Positions 29,172-42,300 of a DNA stretch of 64,000 nucleotides are shown piece after piece. The stretch covers positions 558,001-622,000 of the forward strand of contig NC_089177.1 of assembly GCF_947507565.1 (NCBI RefSeq), given 5' to 3'. Origin of the DNA: Oscarella lobularis. Lineage: Eukaryota > Porifera > Homoscleromorpha > Homosclerophorida > Oscarellidae. Numbering within the stretch: the first letter of the stretch is position 1; the number at the start of each line of letters is the position of its first letter. The notes below the pieces were generated by a model that saw only the letters and a program-made list of their open reading frames with translations, searched no databases and was not told the origin of the DNA. Both the position numbers and the translations under genes were made by a program.

Positions 29172-29229
29172 CGAAAGCTCGTTAGCACTTTGTCACATTC
29201 GACATTCGCACTTCGTTGCTCCTCCTGCA

Positions 29230-30744
29230 ATGGCTTCTCCTCCTCCTCCTCCAACGGATTTTGCCGGTGCATGCAGCTACGGTCAGAAGTACGCGGCCTT
29301 TGGCTTGGGTCGCGGAATCAACGGAGCTCATCCGAATCGTCCGCTCGGAGATCTGGTTGTATGTCCTCACTGGGAGGAAGACAAAGAATCGTCTCCCAAC
29401 AACGTCGAAACGGTGAAGCCGTGGATCCGCTACAAGCAGTTCGTCACCAACATCTGGTCGGAGTCGAAGATGAAGGCCGAATTTCGTTCGTCTATCGGCA
29501 CGGACTTTTTCAAGCCGATCACGCTGAATTTTGAATTCGGTGTCAAGCGGTCGCGCTACAACAAGCGTTCAATTGTCGCCTCTGGTCACCAGATCCACAC
29601 GCGGACGTTTCGATTTGATTTGAATAAGATTCAGGAACGCGAGTCCGGTAAATGTAAGCGCTCTGACGGAAAAGCGCCGGAGTGTCTCGCCTTTGAGTGC
29701 CTCATTGAGAAGCACCTAAGAGCCCGCTCAAAAGATAATTACGATAATCCGGATAAACTGGATGTAGATAAAATAGCAAAAAACGTCATAGAAGATGACT
29801 GTCAGGGCTTCACTCACTTCGTCGCCGCAATACACATGGGTGCTCGAATCTTTGAAAAGAAAACAACTCATCTCGTCGAAGATACGGCAAACATTGATAT
29901 GGGATTCACTGCCACGGCAGCCAAATTGCTCAGTGTTGACGTCGGTTTTCACAAGGACGACACAGATAAGGCTGGATCAACTACCACTGAAGTGATTCGG
30001 ATGCACCACCCTAAATTGAAAATGAAAGATCACGAGACGGTCGTTTCCGAGGAGCAGGAATGCCTCATTTCGTATGAAGTCCTTCCCATATCTTGCCTCG
30101 TTCAGAATCCGACTTGGCGCAAAGCCTTCAACAGGGCTAGTGAAAAGTTCATTGACAACGAAATGCGACAGAAGCACACCGCTCTCCTTGACAGCGACCG
30201 GCCACTCTACCTCACGACAGGAGACAAATACCTAAACCTCAACGGCGACAATACAATTCAACTGTTGGACAAGGACACGATCAAGGCGACGCCAATTTGT
30301 ATTGAAATCGCTGACCCGGACTCTGATGACGGTCCGGATCCATTTGACGCCGAAGACGTTCCATTCTACATGGCTTTCATTGAATCGGACGTCTGCCGCT
30401 ATTTCTCAATGGCTGATGATAAAGATAAGGATACACATGAGCGACCAGCAAAGCTCGTTGAGTTGGTGAAGAAGCCTTCCCGCAGTCAGCTTTATCTCGT
30501 CCATCCAGCTTCGCGTAAAAGTGTGCCATTGAGCAAGTGGTCTGATAATCACTCGTACGCGATTGCCGTCAAAAAGGGTCTTTTCAGGCAGTGGCACTTC
30601 TTGGTGCTTGGAGACGATGGTCATGCCTACTTCAAGCACAACGTCACAGCTGACGAGCCGGGGCACCATCAATTTAAGATTGTGGGAGTTCCGCCACATG
30701 AAGAAAGTGAAGATGAAAAAAATGAAGGGAAAAAAGTAGACTAA
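29230..30744 (+). CDS. MACPF-like (perforin-fold) protein, intronless
   Basis: A single uninterrupted frame of 504 codons, unusual beside intron-rich neighbours. The chosen ATG follows a TATA-like box. There is no signal peptide; the N-terminus is Pro-rich (MASPPPPPTDF). LGRGINGAHPNRPLGD near residue 26 and GFTHFVAAIHMGARI at residues 193-207 resemble the start block and the signature of membrane-attack/perforin domains; a small-residue segment (GFTATAAKLLSV, 225-236) follows. Residues about 320-490 contain three similar blocks (PLYLTTGDKYLNL, FYMAFIESDVCRYFS, LYLVHPASRKSVPL), suggesting a beta-trefoil or other beta-repeat C-terminus. The tail is acidic/Lys-rich. If the assignment is right it would be a pore-forming or membrane-binding protein for defence, development or venom-like use; none of this is shown by sequence alone. 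The family call is tentative. Confidence 0.45.
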   Translation: MASPPPPPTDFAGACSYGQKYAAFGLGRGINGAHPNRPLGDLVVCPHWEEDKESSPNNVETVKPWIRYKQFVTNIWSESKMKAEFRSSIGTDFFKPITLNFEFGVKRSRYNKRSIVASGHQIHTRTFRFDLNKIQERESGKCKRSDGKAPECLAFECLIEKHLRARSKDNYDNPDKLDVDKIAKNVIEDDCQGFTHFVAAIHMGARIFEKKTTHLVEDTANIDMGFTATAAKLLSVDVGFHKDDTDKAGSTTTEVIRMHHPKLKMKDHETVVSEEQECLISYEVLPISCLVQNPTWRKAFNRASEKFIDNEMRQKHTALLDSDRPLYLTTGDKYLNLNGDNTIQLLDKDTIKATPICIEIADPDSDDGPDPFDAEDVPFYMAFIESDVCRYFSMADDKDKDTHERPAKLVELVKKPSRSQLYLVHPASRKSVPLSKWSDNHSYAIAVKKGLFRQWHFLVLGDDGHAYFKHNVTADEPGHHQFKIVGVPPHEESEDEKNEGKKVD

Positions 30745-30832
30745 AACTTGTTTTGAATTTTCTCTTGTAGTCGTTGTCTCTTTCCTGTATTTGTGTTTCA
30801 GGCAATTAAAATTACTGTCACTTTTCGAGTTT

Positions 30833-33800
30833 CTATTGGATGAGGATAACGGTGTCGTCAGGTGCGACGAGAGGTCGAAAGTCCTTAGATTAGAGTAACA
30901 ACAATCAGAGAAAAAACGAGTCGCTGAGCAGTGAACTCACGATTTTCTTGTACCGCTTGCATGCGTGGATGCAGTCGCGTATGACGCTATCCCTGACAAA
31001 GACAGAAAAGGGCAGAGGCTTATCTTCCCCGGCACCGTGGCGCTCATAGGCTCTCAACACTCGATCCTACACGTAGACAAACAACGATGCCGGCCTTGTC
31101 CAAACTGGAGAAACGCTTACTCGTGACAATGCATCGTTCGGATCTGTTGTGTCTCGAAAACGATGGGTGAACCCCAGGCTCGCTTTACCGAGATGAAGAA
31201 CCTAAGATAAGGAGAGCAAAGCAGAGACTAAATCATGTCCATCTGCTTGTATTTCTATTTTACATTGATGAACGAGTCTAGTGGTATTTCAAAATCGGTG
31301 CTTTCCGAGAGACTCGTCTCTTCGCCGTCAAGTACCGAAGGGTCAGGCAAAGGATGGCCAGTTGCTACGCTGAGCGCTCTAAAGACGCCCCTTACTGGAT
31401 CCTCGTCAACGCAGAAATTCAGCAGCTAAAAGCGGGTTATAAGAACCAATAGAAAAGAAGAATCAATAGCAACTCACTAAATTGACGTAGTTCACCTTCT
31501 CAACACCGTCAGCGTCGAATTTGTCTTTGAAGATGTGAAAAAATGCCTAGAATGAAAACCAAGCAAAACTCCCGACATTCAATTACTGAATAATCTAATG
31601 ATATACTTGTTTCAGATTGTAATCCCTATCATATGTCAGCGGTTGGCTTGGATCGTAAGGCAAGCTACGATCGTGAGGCATTGAAAAATACCACAGGTGC
31701 ACCTGCACGAGAAATTACATTGCAAAAACGAATTTTCTCTATCTACAAACAGCACCTTCATGTAGTCATGTTGACTTAAGTTGCCATGACCCTGACTGTC
31801 CACTTCGCGAAACCGACGTAATGTATCAAGCAACGAGGCTTGCGTCGTCTTCGGCCATGGAAGGGAAGCGAGAGTAAGAAAGTGTCGCCAATCAAGATAG
31901 TCAGCATCCGAAGGTACAAGCATCATGGCCAACTCCTCGAGTTTACGAGGCGACATCGACGACCACAACTCAGGCATCACTTCCTCGCCGAACTGTATAA
32001 AAAAAAGTCATGCACGAAATTGGTTATTAGAACTAAATTACATACCGATAGAGACTGCAGCTCTTGCATCTTTTGTATGAACGCTCGACCAGATACGACT
32101 CCAGAAGGTGCTACTTCGGACAACTGTTCGCTGAGATTTTCCAGCTGAACGACTGTAAATGTATCGGGAAGCGCATTTTCCGGTGGCGTATGCGGACGAA
32201 CGGGCGGTGGAATTTCAAACGTTCGCGTGTTCTTGATTTAAAAAATTGAAACTCTGAAAGTCGAGTGAGAGACAAAACTTGTGAACGCACCTCGTCAATG
32301 AGCAAATCTGGACCAGAGAGCGTAATGGCTGGTAAGATCTTCTCCTCATTTTCAATTGCTTGTCGTATGAAGTCACAAAGTTGCTCAATACTAAAACAAA
32401 ATGTAGCAATACAATCGGTGGTGTAAGATAGTCCTGTCTACCTTTCCATCTCCTGCTTAAATCGCTCGCCCAACGAATTGTCCATAACAGTCCAGAGTTG
32501 GGACGCTTCTCTCTTCAAGAAAGGCATTATTCCACCAATTGCAGTACTTCACGCATTACCTTCAGCGTCTGTACTAAATAGATGGCCTTTTCCTTGATCA
32601 GATCCAACCGAAATTTCAAGCGATTTTCTAGAGACGTATAAAGCAAGCGACCTCCAGCCGTTGCTAAGGTTTACCTTCGATCTGTACGGCTGCTAAATGT
32701 TCCATTCGCACTTTAGTCCTTTCTTCTTTGCCGGGCGATTCTAAATATTCTAATAGAGCGTTTTGATGCATTCAGCAGGGCTCATACGAGCATCTGTCTG
32801 CAGTGACGGCGTCTCCACTTCGGAACGTACCGAAAAGTCGCTCTTCCGCGACATATTTCGTCCTTTGTCTCCCCCTTTCTTCCCACTTCCCTATATAAAT
32901 CGAAACATGCAAAAATTCGATGCAAAAGCGCCGGACTTACCGCCTTCTTTGTCGTCGGACTTTTGGGCTTTTTCTTTCCTTTTCCTTTGTCAGCTCCTTT
33001 CGCCGATTTAGCGACTTGCTGCGCTGCCGCCTCCTTCGCCTCGCTAGCCGTCTCGCCAACCCCGTACACTTCTTCCTCCTTCGCTGAAGTCGCTTTCGCC
33101 GCCGTGACGGCAGAAAAGTGAGCCTCCAATAAGAGCTGCTCGTCGGGATCGCTGGAGGTGGGGACTGCCGACTCCTCTCCCTCTTCGGCTGCAACAGGCG
33201 CCGAAGCAGTCGTCTGCTGCTTTTTTCCTGCGTGCTTTTTACTCCCGGCGGATGCAGAGGCATCAGCGGACGCCTCAGGAGAGGCAATGCGACGTCGAAC
33301 AAGAGGAATTCTGAATATAAGACGTACGATCGAAGCAGCTTTTTACAGCAACGCCGTGGTGAACAGACCTTCGTGACGGCAAATTCTCGGTCGCAGTCTC
33401 TTCGGCATTTTCGCCACTAACAGACGTTTTTGCACTCGGTTTAGGAACCTCTTCTTCGGCTTTTGCGTCGGGTTCGTCTTCCCCTGTGTGCGGTCCTTCG
33501 ACTTCGGGAATCTAAAAGAGACGATATGTCACAACGCTTTTGCAGTGACGTTGCGTGCCTCAACGAGCGGCAAGCGTTGGTAATCTCGTCGTTCGCCTAG
33601 CGGCTTTCCTATGAATTAAATAAGGATTTGTGCATTCAACATAACTAATTAATTAATCAGTGATTGCCTACCGTCAACATGAAAATAATAATCTCGTAGC
33701 AAACAGAGCGAATCTTCGTAACGATCCACTTCGACCTTGAGTTAAAACCATGTGAAATATTTCCCACAAGTGTTCTTTTGACTCGCCTGCATCAGTGATA

Positions 33801-36800
33801 TATAATAGTTGCAGATCAGTCCAAGGCGATCTTCGAGCCACTGCTCATTCATCACCGTCTGTCGTTCGTCTTCCGCCTCTTCGCGACGGCGATCGCTGAT
33901 GTCCCAAAGACGCTCTCTCAGGTCCTTATAGTCAGGCGAACATTCAGCATGCAGAATGTCATCCAAATTCGCTCTTTTACCTCTACTTCTTGATGCAGCT
34001 GCGATTTCATGTCTCCATCGATCCGCAGATCGTCCGAAATTTCTTCGTTGTAGTGCTACAAGAGCTGAAATAGAAAACCTTTTCTATCCATCTATTTCCC
34101 ACTAAGCACTTTTTGGAATTGAGTCACGAATTCTTGTTTGTGATCCGGACGATGCAAAAATGCGAAAAACGATTGCCTAGAAAACAAACGTCAATCCATC
34201 TACGTTTACCATTGCCGGAGCCCATACTTTGTCGAGTAGAGGTACTGTATGATCGCTTCTCTTTCGACTCGGACGTGACGAAATGTGTCCTTGCACGATA
34301 TCACGTACCGTTCTTCGACCTCATCCCACACCAAAGCCAACACTTTCGCTACGTCCTTCACAAGAAAGGCGTCTCAAACGCCGTAATGATTTTTACGCAT
34401 TCGACGTGGCCTACTTCTTCCACTGTCTTATCGACGTACACCCAGTCTTCAGAGCCAGCTTCGGGCATCGGAGGAGCCGCCGTCGGAGGAGGAGGAGCGG
34501 ACGCGTCCGCTTGACTTTCTGTCGCTTGCGTTGGTGGCGGCGGCTGTTGCGCCTGTCCGACGTCTCGCACGGACGGCGACGGAGTCACCGACGACGCTTT
34601 GAAGAAAAAACGAGTTGTTGTATTTAATTAATTAGGTCGTAATGTTTTACTTCGTCTTGACGTTGGCTTTGATGAGCCTTTGGCACTCAAGGAAGCATGC
34701 GACTGTTTTTCCTCTGCTTCCGTAGCGATGGCGACAGCGGCGTCGGCTTCGACGGCAGCGGCTGCAGCCGCAGCTGCAGCAGCTTCCGCTTCCGCTTCCT
34801 AAAAACTCCAATTTATGACGTCAAACAGCATTCAGCTCTTCTTTTCTCCACCTTAGCAGCTTCCTCAGCTGCTCGTTTTTCTTCTTCTGCTTTCTTACGC
34901 TAGTTAGAGACAGTACATGAGATAAACTTGCTGCGATCAAGTCTCTTACGCTTTCAACGAGGTCTGTAAGAATTTGCCCAACGGTCTCGCAAACTTCGTC
35001 TGAAAAATCCTGTGCGTATATGACGACACTGCGAAAGAATTACTTACCACTTTTTCTGCTTGAATCGACTTCAACGAGATTATTGAACTGAGAAAACCAC
35101 GCCTTCAGCTTCGACCATTGATCACGAAAATTAGCCAATCTAAATAGACCCCAACACATTTCATTTTTCAGCTAGATCTATGCGTATATAGAAATAACCT
35201 GTTCTGAACTTGTTGTGCATCGAAATTTGGGTCTTCCACGGGCACAAGCAAGGGAGCATCTTGCACGCCTGTTACTGATCCAAAAGGAGGCTCCTTCAAT
35301 TCTAAATGATATTCTTCTCCGGTTTGTGGGTTCACTGCTCGCGAAAAAGGGAGAGCGGTGCGTAGAAGAAGAGTATCAAAATTTGACCATCAAACCTTTG
35401 CGACCAAGAGAGCGTTTAATGCTCATCTCGTCCGACTGATCAAATAGTATGACGACATCAATTCCGCTGACTGGAGATACAATCTATGCATGCACGAAAC
35501 GCATGTTTTTCGGCTTGAAATAACAAAGTACCACCTACTGATTCGGATACTTCCTTCACAGGCAAAAGTGTCGCTTTTTTCTTTGAAGCGAACTTTCCTT
35601 TGGCTCCGCCTTTTTCGCTCGTTTTTCCTTTTTTGACTGGTTCATATCCAGTCAACGCTTTTTCTAAAATCTGCCAAGAAAACCCTGCATATGCAGCCGG
35701 TCTCGTTCAGAGGCATTCGCCTACCTTTGCCTGCGGAAGAGACGTCGGAAATCCGTCAATGATCCACCCAGTTCCCTCCGGCACTTGCCGTACGGCGTGC
35801 ACGAGGATCTCAACGAGAATCTCGTCGCTCACAGTTTGACCGTTCATCATATCTCGATTCGCCGCCTTGCCCAGTCTGGCCAGCAAAGAAAGCTAGACGA
35901 CGAAACACTAGCAAACGAAAAACGAGGACTAAATACTCCGCTTGCTTTTGGCTCTTCTTCTTTCGTCGCCTCCTCTAGAGAAGGTGGCGTGTCACGAGCG
36001 TCTTCCTCGTTATCTTTACAAAAGATCCAAATCTATATACGCCATCTTTTTCCGATGGGACTATTTCTACTGACCTTCTTTGATGCCCGCCAAGACGGAC
36101 GATTGAGTTGCTGGTCTTGACTGGTCCGTTGGCTCAGGCGTGCTCGCACCGTCAGCGGCAACAGTCGACTCGGTCGGGAGGGCCTTTGATTTCTCGTGGA
36201 CATCGTCGACTGCAGCAGTTGGGCCGTCGTCCTCGTCGTCAGTTTCGTTGTTCCTGTACGCTTCTATAGCCTCGTTGAGAAGAACAGTCATAGTTAGAGC
36301 GCGAAGTCGATGGCCTATAGAACAACCTCAAGTCTCAAGGTCAATTTTTTTTAGAATCACTCTTACGCGACGCTAGCTGATTGACGATAGTCGTCTTCCC
36401 ACTAAACGACTTTCCAAGAAAGCAAGCCTTGATTGGAAATTCGGGAAACGTTGGCGGCGGCGGTTTCACCTATAAATCAAATCTGTCCACGCCGGCCGGA
36501 TCGCGTCCAAAGCGAGTTCTACATACGTCCGGAGGATAAACAATGCTGTAGAGTTTCTGAACAACGTGACCAAGTATGACGTTTTCTTTCAGTGACGATT
36601 GGATGTTGAGCAGATCCTGAGATGGATGCCACTCGCCCGTAGTGGTCTATTCTCGCCATGCAGCTGGGGTTAGGCACGAGAAAGACAATACGTTATCTTG
36701 TATACCTTGTATTCAGAAAAGTCAAGCTCATCCAATGTGTCTGGCTGGGTCTTCTGTTCTTCTGTCGTCGAGGCTTTCTCACTAATAGTCTGCCGTACAT

Positions 36801-39251
36801 ATACAAGTCAACATGGCAATGCGACTAAATGATGTACAATTAACCTCGTAGATGGGAAGCCCGTTCAGAAACAACGTTTTCCATTCTCGCATCATTTTCG
36901 GAGGTATTAGCCTATGTGTAAGTACAGATGCCTACGCGTCTCCAAAACTGCCATTCGTACTGTTCCGTCAATTTTCGATATTCCCCAATCACCGTTGACA
37001 AGTCTACAATTTGTTCCACCATCTAAATTTCGGCCTTAACCCTATTTTAACGCTGTGTAACTGTAGTCTAACTGTGTAGCAGAACTTGTAGTGCTTTTCG
37101 TATCTCCTTTTTTCTTTCTCCGCGATGAGACGCTTGTGAACTTCCTGCTCTTCTATCAGGCGACTTTGATACTGATCCTTTTCCAGCTGAGCCAGTTTCT
37201 ATACGTGTGCACGAGATCAGACGTCTTTAGTATGCGAATGCAACTAAATCTCATCTACCGCCTCTCTGGCTAAAGACTCTTCAAACTCTTGAACACGCCG
37301 TTCTTCGTACTGTTTATTCAGGAACACACTGAACAAAAAAAATACGATTTAGAGGATTTTTTCTACGGTTGCGTTATATTGAATAAATGAGCTTGCACTA
37401 ACCGATTCTGCCTGATAACGTCTTTTTCACTTTTCATCTGAAAACCATACAATTGTCAAGAACGCTCTAGAAACTCTGGAATACTAATATTCCGAGTTTA
37501 TGGCACGGTTTTAATTAGGAGTCTACTACAGTACTGTAGTACTTCTAGAGGTGCCTAAAACTCAGGACCGGTACTGTGTTCTGTATATACGCATACCTGC
37601 ATCAGCTGAACAACGATTCGTCTTTCCTGTTGTGACTGTCTCATTAGCCTATTAACAAGAACCTCTTCTCTTTTCGCTTCCTACGACAAAAAGAGCAAAA
37701 TCAATCTGTCAGGTTACCTCTTCGCTATGGCATCACCTCCTCAATTCTGTGAATTTCCAACAATTCAACCAAAACTTTTCGCCGACGACGCTGTCTTTCC
37801 TGTCACAGTGTGAAGATTAGATAACCTTCAAATTGAAAGACTATAGTGGTCATCTCGACCTTCTGTGCGTCGTTTTCTTCGCGCAATCGTTCCTTGATTC
37901 TCTTCAAGTATTCTACATCACGCGAATGAAGTCCTTCGCCAAACGTCAAAAGTCCTTGCTGATCGGGAGGAGGTGGGATCGTAAAGGCGAGACTTGATTC
38001 AAACGCGTCAATGCTCAGTCTCGTCGCCTAAGTAGAAAATTGATCTCTGAGATGAAAGGAAGGAAGGAAGGAAAAGCGTTCACCTCTGCTACTGCGTTCC
38101 GCTGTTTCTCCTGTGCCTTTCTTTCTGAATTCACTTTTCCATCTGGAGTCGTTTTCTTCTTCGACTCTTTGATTGGACTGACAAAGAACGTCAGCGCTTA
38201 GACTATGGATTTGTAAGTTTACCTCAGCTTTAGAGACTGGTACATTGCATTATTGATTTCTCTCACTTGACGCGACTAAAACATCAGATCAATAAAACTA
38301 TATATCAATTAAAGTGGCGCCTGGTGGTTTTCTTACCTTAGTTATGGATACGAGTCTAGCTTCGTCTCTTTGCCTCTTCAACTTTTCCTCATGTTCGATT
38401 CTAAACACAATCTATTGATCTCTTTACCATTTCAAATCTATTTATTTTTGATGCCTTGCTCTGTCGGCGAGCTCTTCTCTTTCTTTCTGCTTCATCTGAA
38501 ATTTCGTAATCATAGCTTCAAAATTGAGATCGACCTGTCTCTTTGTTTGATGAGCGAGTCTCTACGCGCACAGTCAATAACGAATCAGCTCTAAGTAAGT
38601 GTTCATCTGCAACAGACTCCCAATCACCTTTTTATAAAGAGTCGATTCAACGGCGTCGAGTTTCGTTTTCCCCATGGGCTTCATGGCCTCGAGCGACTGA
38701 TACGTCAGTCGGCGATCTTCGCTTCGATTCAACGAGATGAACAACTGATACATAAGACGCGTCGCTGCGCCGTGCCGCTCCATCATGACTTCGCGTGCCT
38801 AGAATTAATATTGGGTATAAAGTGCGACGAAAATTTTTAAACGTGGCGATTGCCATGTTCGTGTTGAACGGAACGCCGAGCAGCTTGAGAACGGGTTCGA
38901 GCCTCGTAAAGTTGTTCAATTTCGACTCCGACGAGCTTTGTGAAAGTTCTCGTGTCTTATGTATTAGTGAATCGAAGTTTTTCGTACCTTCCACGGGAAA
39001 ATTGTTCGAAATCATCCTGCCGTGAAAAACGGTTGAGTTTACGCGGCTGTTCGGCACTTTTTACCTGTAGATTGTGTTTGCACAAGAGCTCTCCGATGAG
39101 GTAGCCGTTAGAAAAGTCTTGCACAAACGACGACGGTTCTGAAAAGGAGAAGCAACGGATTGGACGGCGCGATTTCGCGTTGCGATCCTTTACCGACAAC
39201 GGAACTCAGTTGTACGTCATCATTAAGCCATCTGCAAAGTATCTCTGTCAT
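30833..39251 (-). CDS. SPEF2: Sperm flagellar protein 2 (CPC1-like central-pair protein)
   Basis: Long multi-exon gene. SPEF2 is a central-apparatus protein of motile cilia and flagella. The start at 39251 (MTEILCRWLNDDVQLSSVV) and the exons after it form the CH-like N-terminus: SFVQDFSNGYLIGELLCKH, KLNNFTRLEPVLKLLGVPF. Long Glu/Lys/Arg helices follow (38600-36900). A P-loop GKSFSGKTT in the ACFLGK context (about 36425-36390) marks the adenylate-kinase-like domain, continued by a DGFPTSLPQAK-type segment near 35750. EDWVYVDKTVEE (about 34450), the LWDISDRRREEAEDER block (about 33900-33850) and the MMPELWSSMSPRKLEELAMM plus DYLDWRHFL segment (about 31980-31870) match the C-terminal half of the family. 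The last exon ends DFRPLVAPDDTVILIQ at 30833. Length is in line with the ~1,800-residue family. Confidence 0.9.
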
Positions 39252-39374
39252 TCTAGGCTTGCTTCGTCTTAGGAGTTCGCATCCAAGCGATCCCCAAGAC
39301 AACAAATAGTGCACAAACGCCCGTATAAAACGTGCGTAAATCTACGCAGCGTGATCACGCGCGGGGGAACTAAA

Positions 39375-42300
39375 CTATATGAGATCCTGTAGTATTTCTC
39401 GCAGCCGATCCAGCTGCCTAGGGAGTTTGTCCCGTTCCGTTTTTGGGAGTCGTTGAGAGCCCAAACGGAGTATGTGACCGTATTGCACTTCAGTAAATTG
39501 AGGTCCCTGCTCCACAATGACAGTGAGGAGTTCCTAAAAAAAGAAAATACTCCATTATCACGATGCTCAATGCCACTTGGTATTCCTACTTCTGGATTCA
39601 AGAAGAGTAGTTCAAAATACTGTCTTGCACGAGCCAAGTCGAGTTCTCTACTCATTGTGATGTTGGTGAGATTTTGCTGCAGATTGTAAATATTGTTGCA
39701 CCTGGAAAATAAGTAAATAAAGGAAAAAATCGGCGTCTCGATTTATCTTCGTACATTCGTTTGATTCCATAGTCGTTGATTGCTCCAAGAAAATTCGTGC
39801 TGGAGATCAATATTGACGCTATTAGATATCCAAGCCCTTCAAACAAGTACCTGGTAGGTAATAAATAATTATAACAAAACCTGGCACATTGCAAAATTCT
39901 CTCATACTTGAACTTAGCGTAACTCAACGCCTCCTCCATTACCTCCTTGGTAGACTTTAGATCATTGTTAAAAAAGCGGACGTGCTCATCTACTTCCATG
40001 GAGTCGCTATCGTGCACGTAGGTAGACTGTGACAGAAAGACGTGCAGGCCTTGTCAGCGCTCATCAAATCTTGCCTACCTGTTTTGCAGCAGGGAGAAGA
40101 AAGAAGTAGCAGTGACACCGAATTTCCAAATGAAGCATTATAAGACAAGTCTCGGCTAAATCGCACAATTCATCTCGAAGTTGATCCACACCTCTACAAC
40201 GGATTTGAACACAGGACATCTACTACGCCTTTCGTACCTTAGCAAGGCGCCAGGAACTTCAACGCTGCCTTTTTTGATTGAAACCGAACTGAGTGAAGTG
40301 AGAGTAGCAAGTAAGGCCTCGGTACGATTAGCCAGCCATTCCTACAAAAATAACGGAGATACTTCCAGAGTCGATGGCCCATATCCACTGTACTGACTAG
40401 GCTTTCTTGCAAATGCGCGACAACCTTAAGATCTCCTAAACTCAGTACGACGGCTGATTTGATGAGTAAGCGATCTCCAATATTGCGAGTGAGCATTTCG
40501 CACTCCTAAAAAAATTACTAAATTCTTAACATTGGAAGGACGTGTCCTTTGCCTGTCTATGATGCTCCTGAACAGTTTCCAAGTCTTCCTGTACCTTCTT
40601 CGCAACCAAACTGGTATGAATATAAAAAAAGACCGCTCTAAGATACCTTTTTGGATTTGTGGTGACCCTGTTGCTCCTGCTGTTGCTGCATGTGAGTCCA
40701 CGCAGGGAACGATCTTTGAAAGCATACGGCGTACGGTAAGCACTAGAGTTTGCCTTTATGAAGATCAGCTGTACTTTAACAGTCGTCTGATGTCTTCGTC
40801 TTTGGCCCACATTCCACTTATCGTTCTCAGCCTACCGTCCTCCGTCACTCCCAGAATGTCTACAGGAGGACGTTTTTGATATAGTCTAACTATTATTTGT
40901 TTCACCACTGACGTTTATAGAGCTGAGAACAAGAGTCGCGATACTTCAAGAGCATGTCTGAAATCATGTTCAAGAAGTGCTCAGCGTAAGGAGGAAGCCG
41001 TTCCATCATATCACGCAATTCTCGCATATTTTGTTCCATGACAACGGCACTCTTAAATAAACGAAAAAAATCAAAAACATACTCAATTTGATTTTTTTCT
41101 TACTTGCAATACAGGTTTCGACGGCGCGGCACTGCCAGCCTGCTTGAGCATACTGTCGTCGGCTAGTACTCTCTGAACATCAAAACCTGGACAAAACACG
41201 AGTTACTCTCGCCTTCTCGCCTACATTCTCCTCGTACCTTTAATTGCGGCCTCTAATTTGCTCGTCATTTCATCAGCGACGCTTTCTAAGAAGGTGTTCA
41301 CTACGTAATCTTCCAAGAACTCGTACAATAAACAGTGAGAGCTAAAATAGGAAGCGTACATATCCACGAGAACAACCTTAACAACAGTTTCCTTTACTCG
41401 GGTTCACAGTCGGTGGCCACTTCAATTTCTTTAATAAAAGCTCGCAAAGGAACAAATACGAGAGTGATGTTCTTCATGTCCGGTTTGCAGACAAAAATCG
41501 GAGTCGAAGACAATCGTGGCATCATTGCATGAGGCATACTTTCTTCCTAAGGTACACCTCTATTTCTCCGCGACACAATACGACGTACGAAAAGACTTAC
41601 AATGCCCTCTTCCTGCTGAAGTTCCCACTGTTCCCTCATGTATGACTTGACACTGAGAGCGTGAGAAGACGCTTCGAATCGAAATAGTTTTTTCTAAAGT
41701 AATCCGAACAATAGAGACAGACGGCCGTTCTCGGTTTTGTCGCTGACCTTCTGCCCTTTGTGACCACCGCCTTTCTTCTTAGGCATAAAATAGGACGAAA
41801 GACTTCCAGCGTCGCCAAACGTGGTCAAACGATGCGTATTCGACGTAAAACTTCTCAAGTCCAAGTACTGCGTCAGAAGACGTTCAACCTGCAATGATGA
41901 AGACAGAAAGTAATTAGAGGTCTGCTAAAATGTTCGAGCGCCCAACTTACGGAGTATTGAATTGCTGACCAAACGTCAGCCTCCTTGTACAGTTCGACAG
42001 TTCCTAGACGAATGTTAAAACGGCGCGACTCTCTAGCAAATCCTCACCTCCGTCGGGATTTTCAGTAATGCTTTTCCGCAAAGCCGTAAGCACGACGCTG
42101 TGAGCAGTAGCAATAGCTCGGAATTTATCAAAGCACTGCAGAAGAAGCTCTAGCAGCAAATGCGGCTGCAGGAAAAAAAAACTAAGACTTTTTCTCTAAT
42201 TTTGCATCTTGGTTAGTTGACCTGGTGGGTTGCCAATAACCCAGTCATGTGTGAACTGCAAAAATAAACAGGTATATTAATAATAGTGAAATTATGTCAA

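Larger units (their letters stand above)
28733..29229. other. Intergenic region with clustered short inverted and direct repeats
   Basis: The 497 bases between the cathepsin B-like stop and the MACPF-like ATG hold no supported gene. From 28973 to 29080 they contain small hairpins, a repeated GACCGCTTCAGAG (29035 and 29062) and two GACCTTGACC copies. A TATATATA follows at 29164. Confidence 0.55.
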
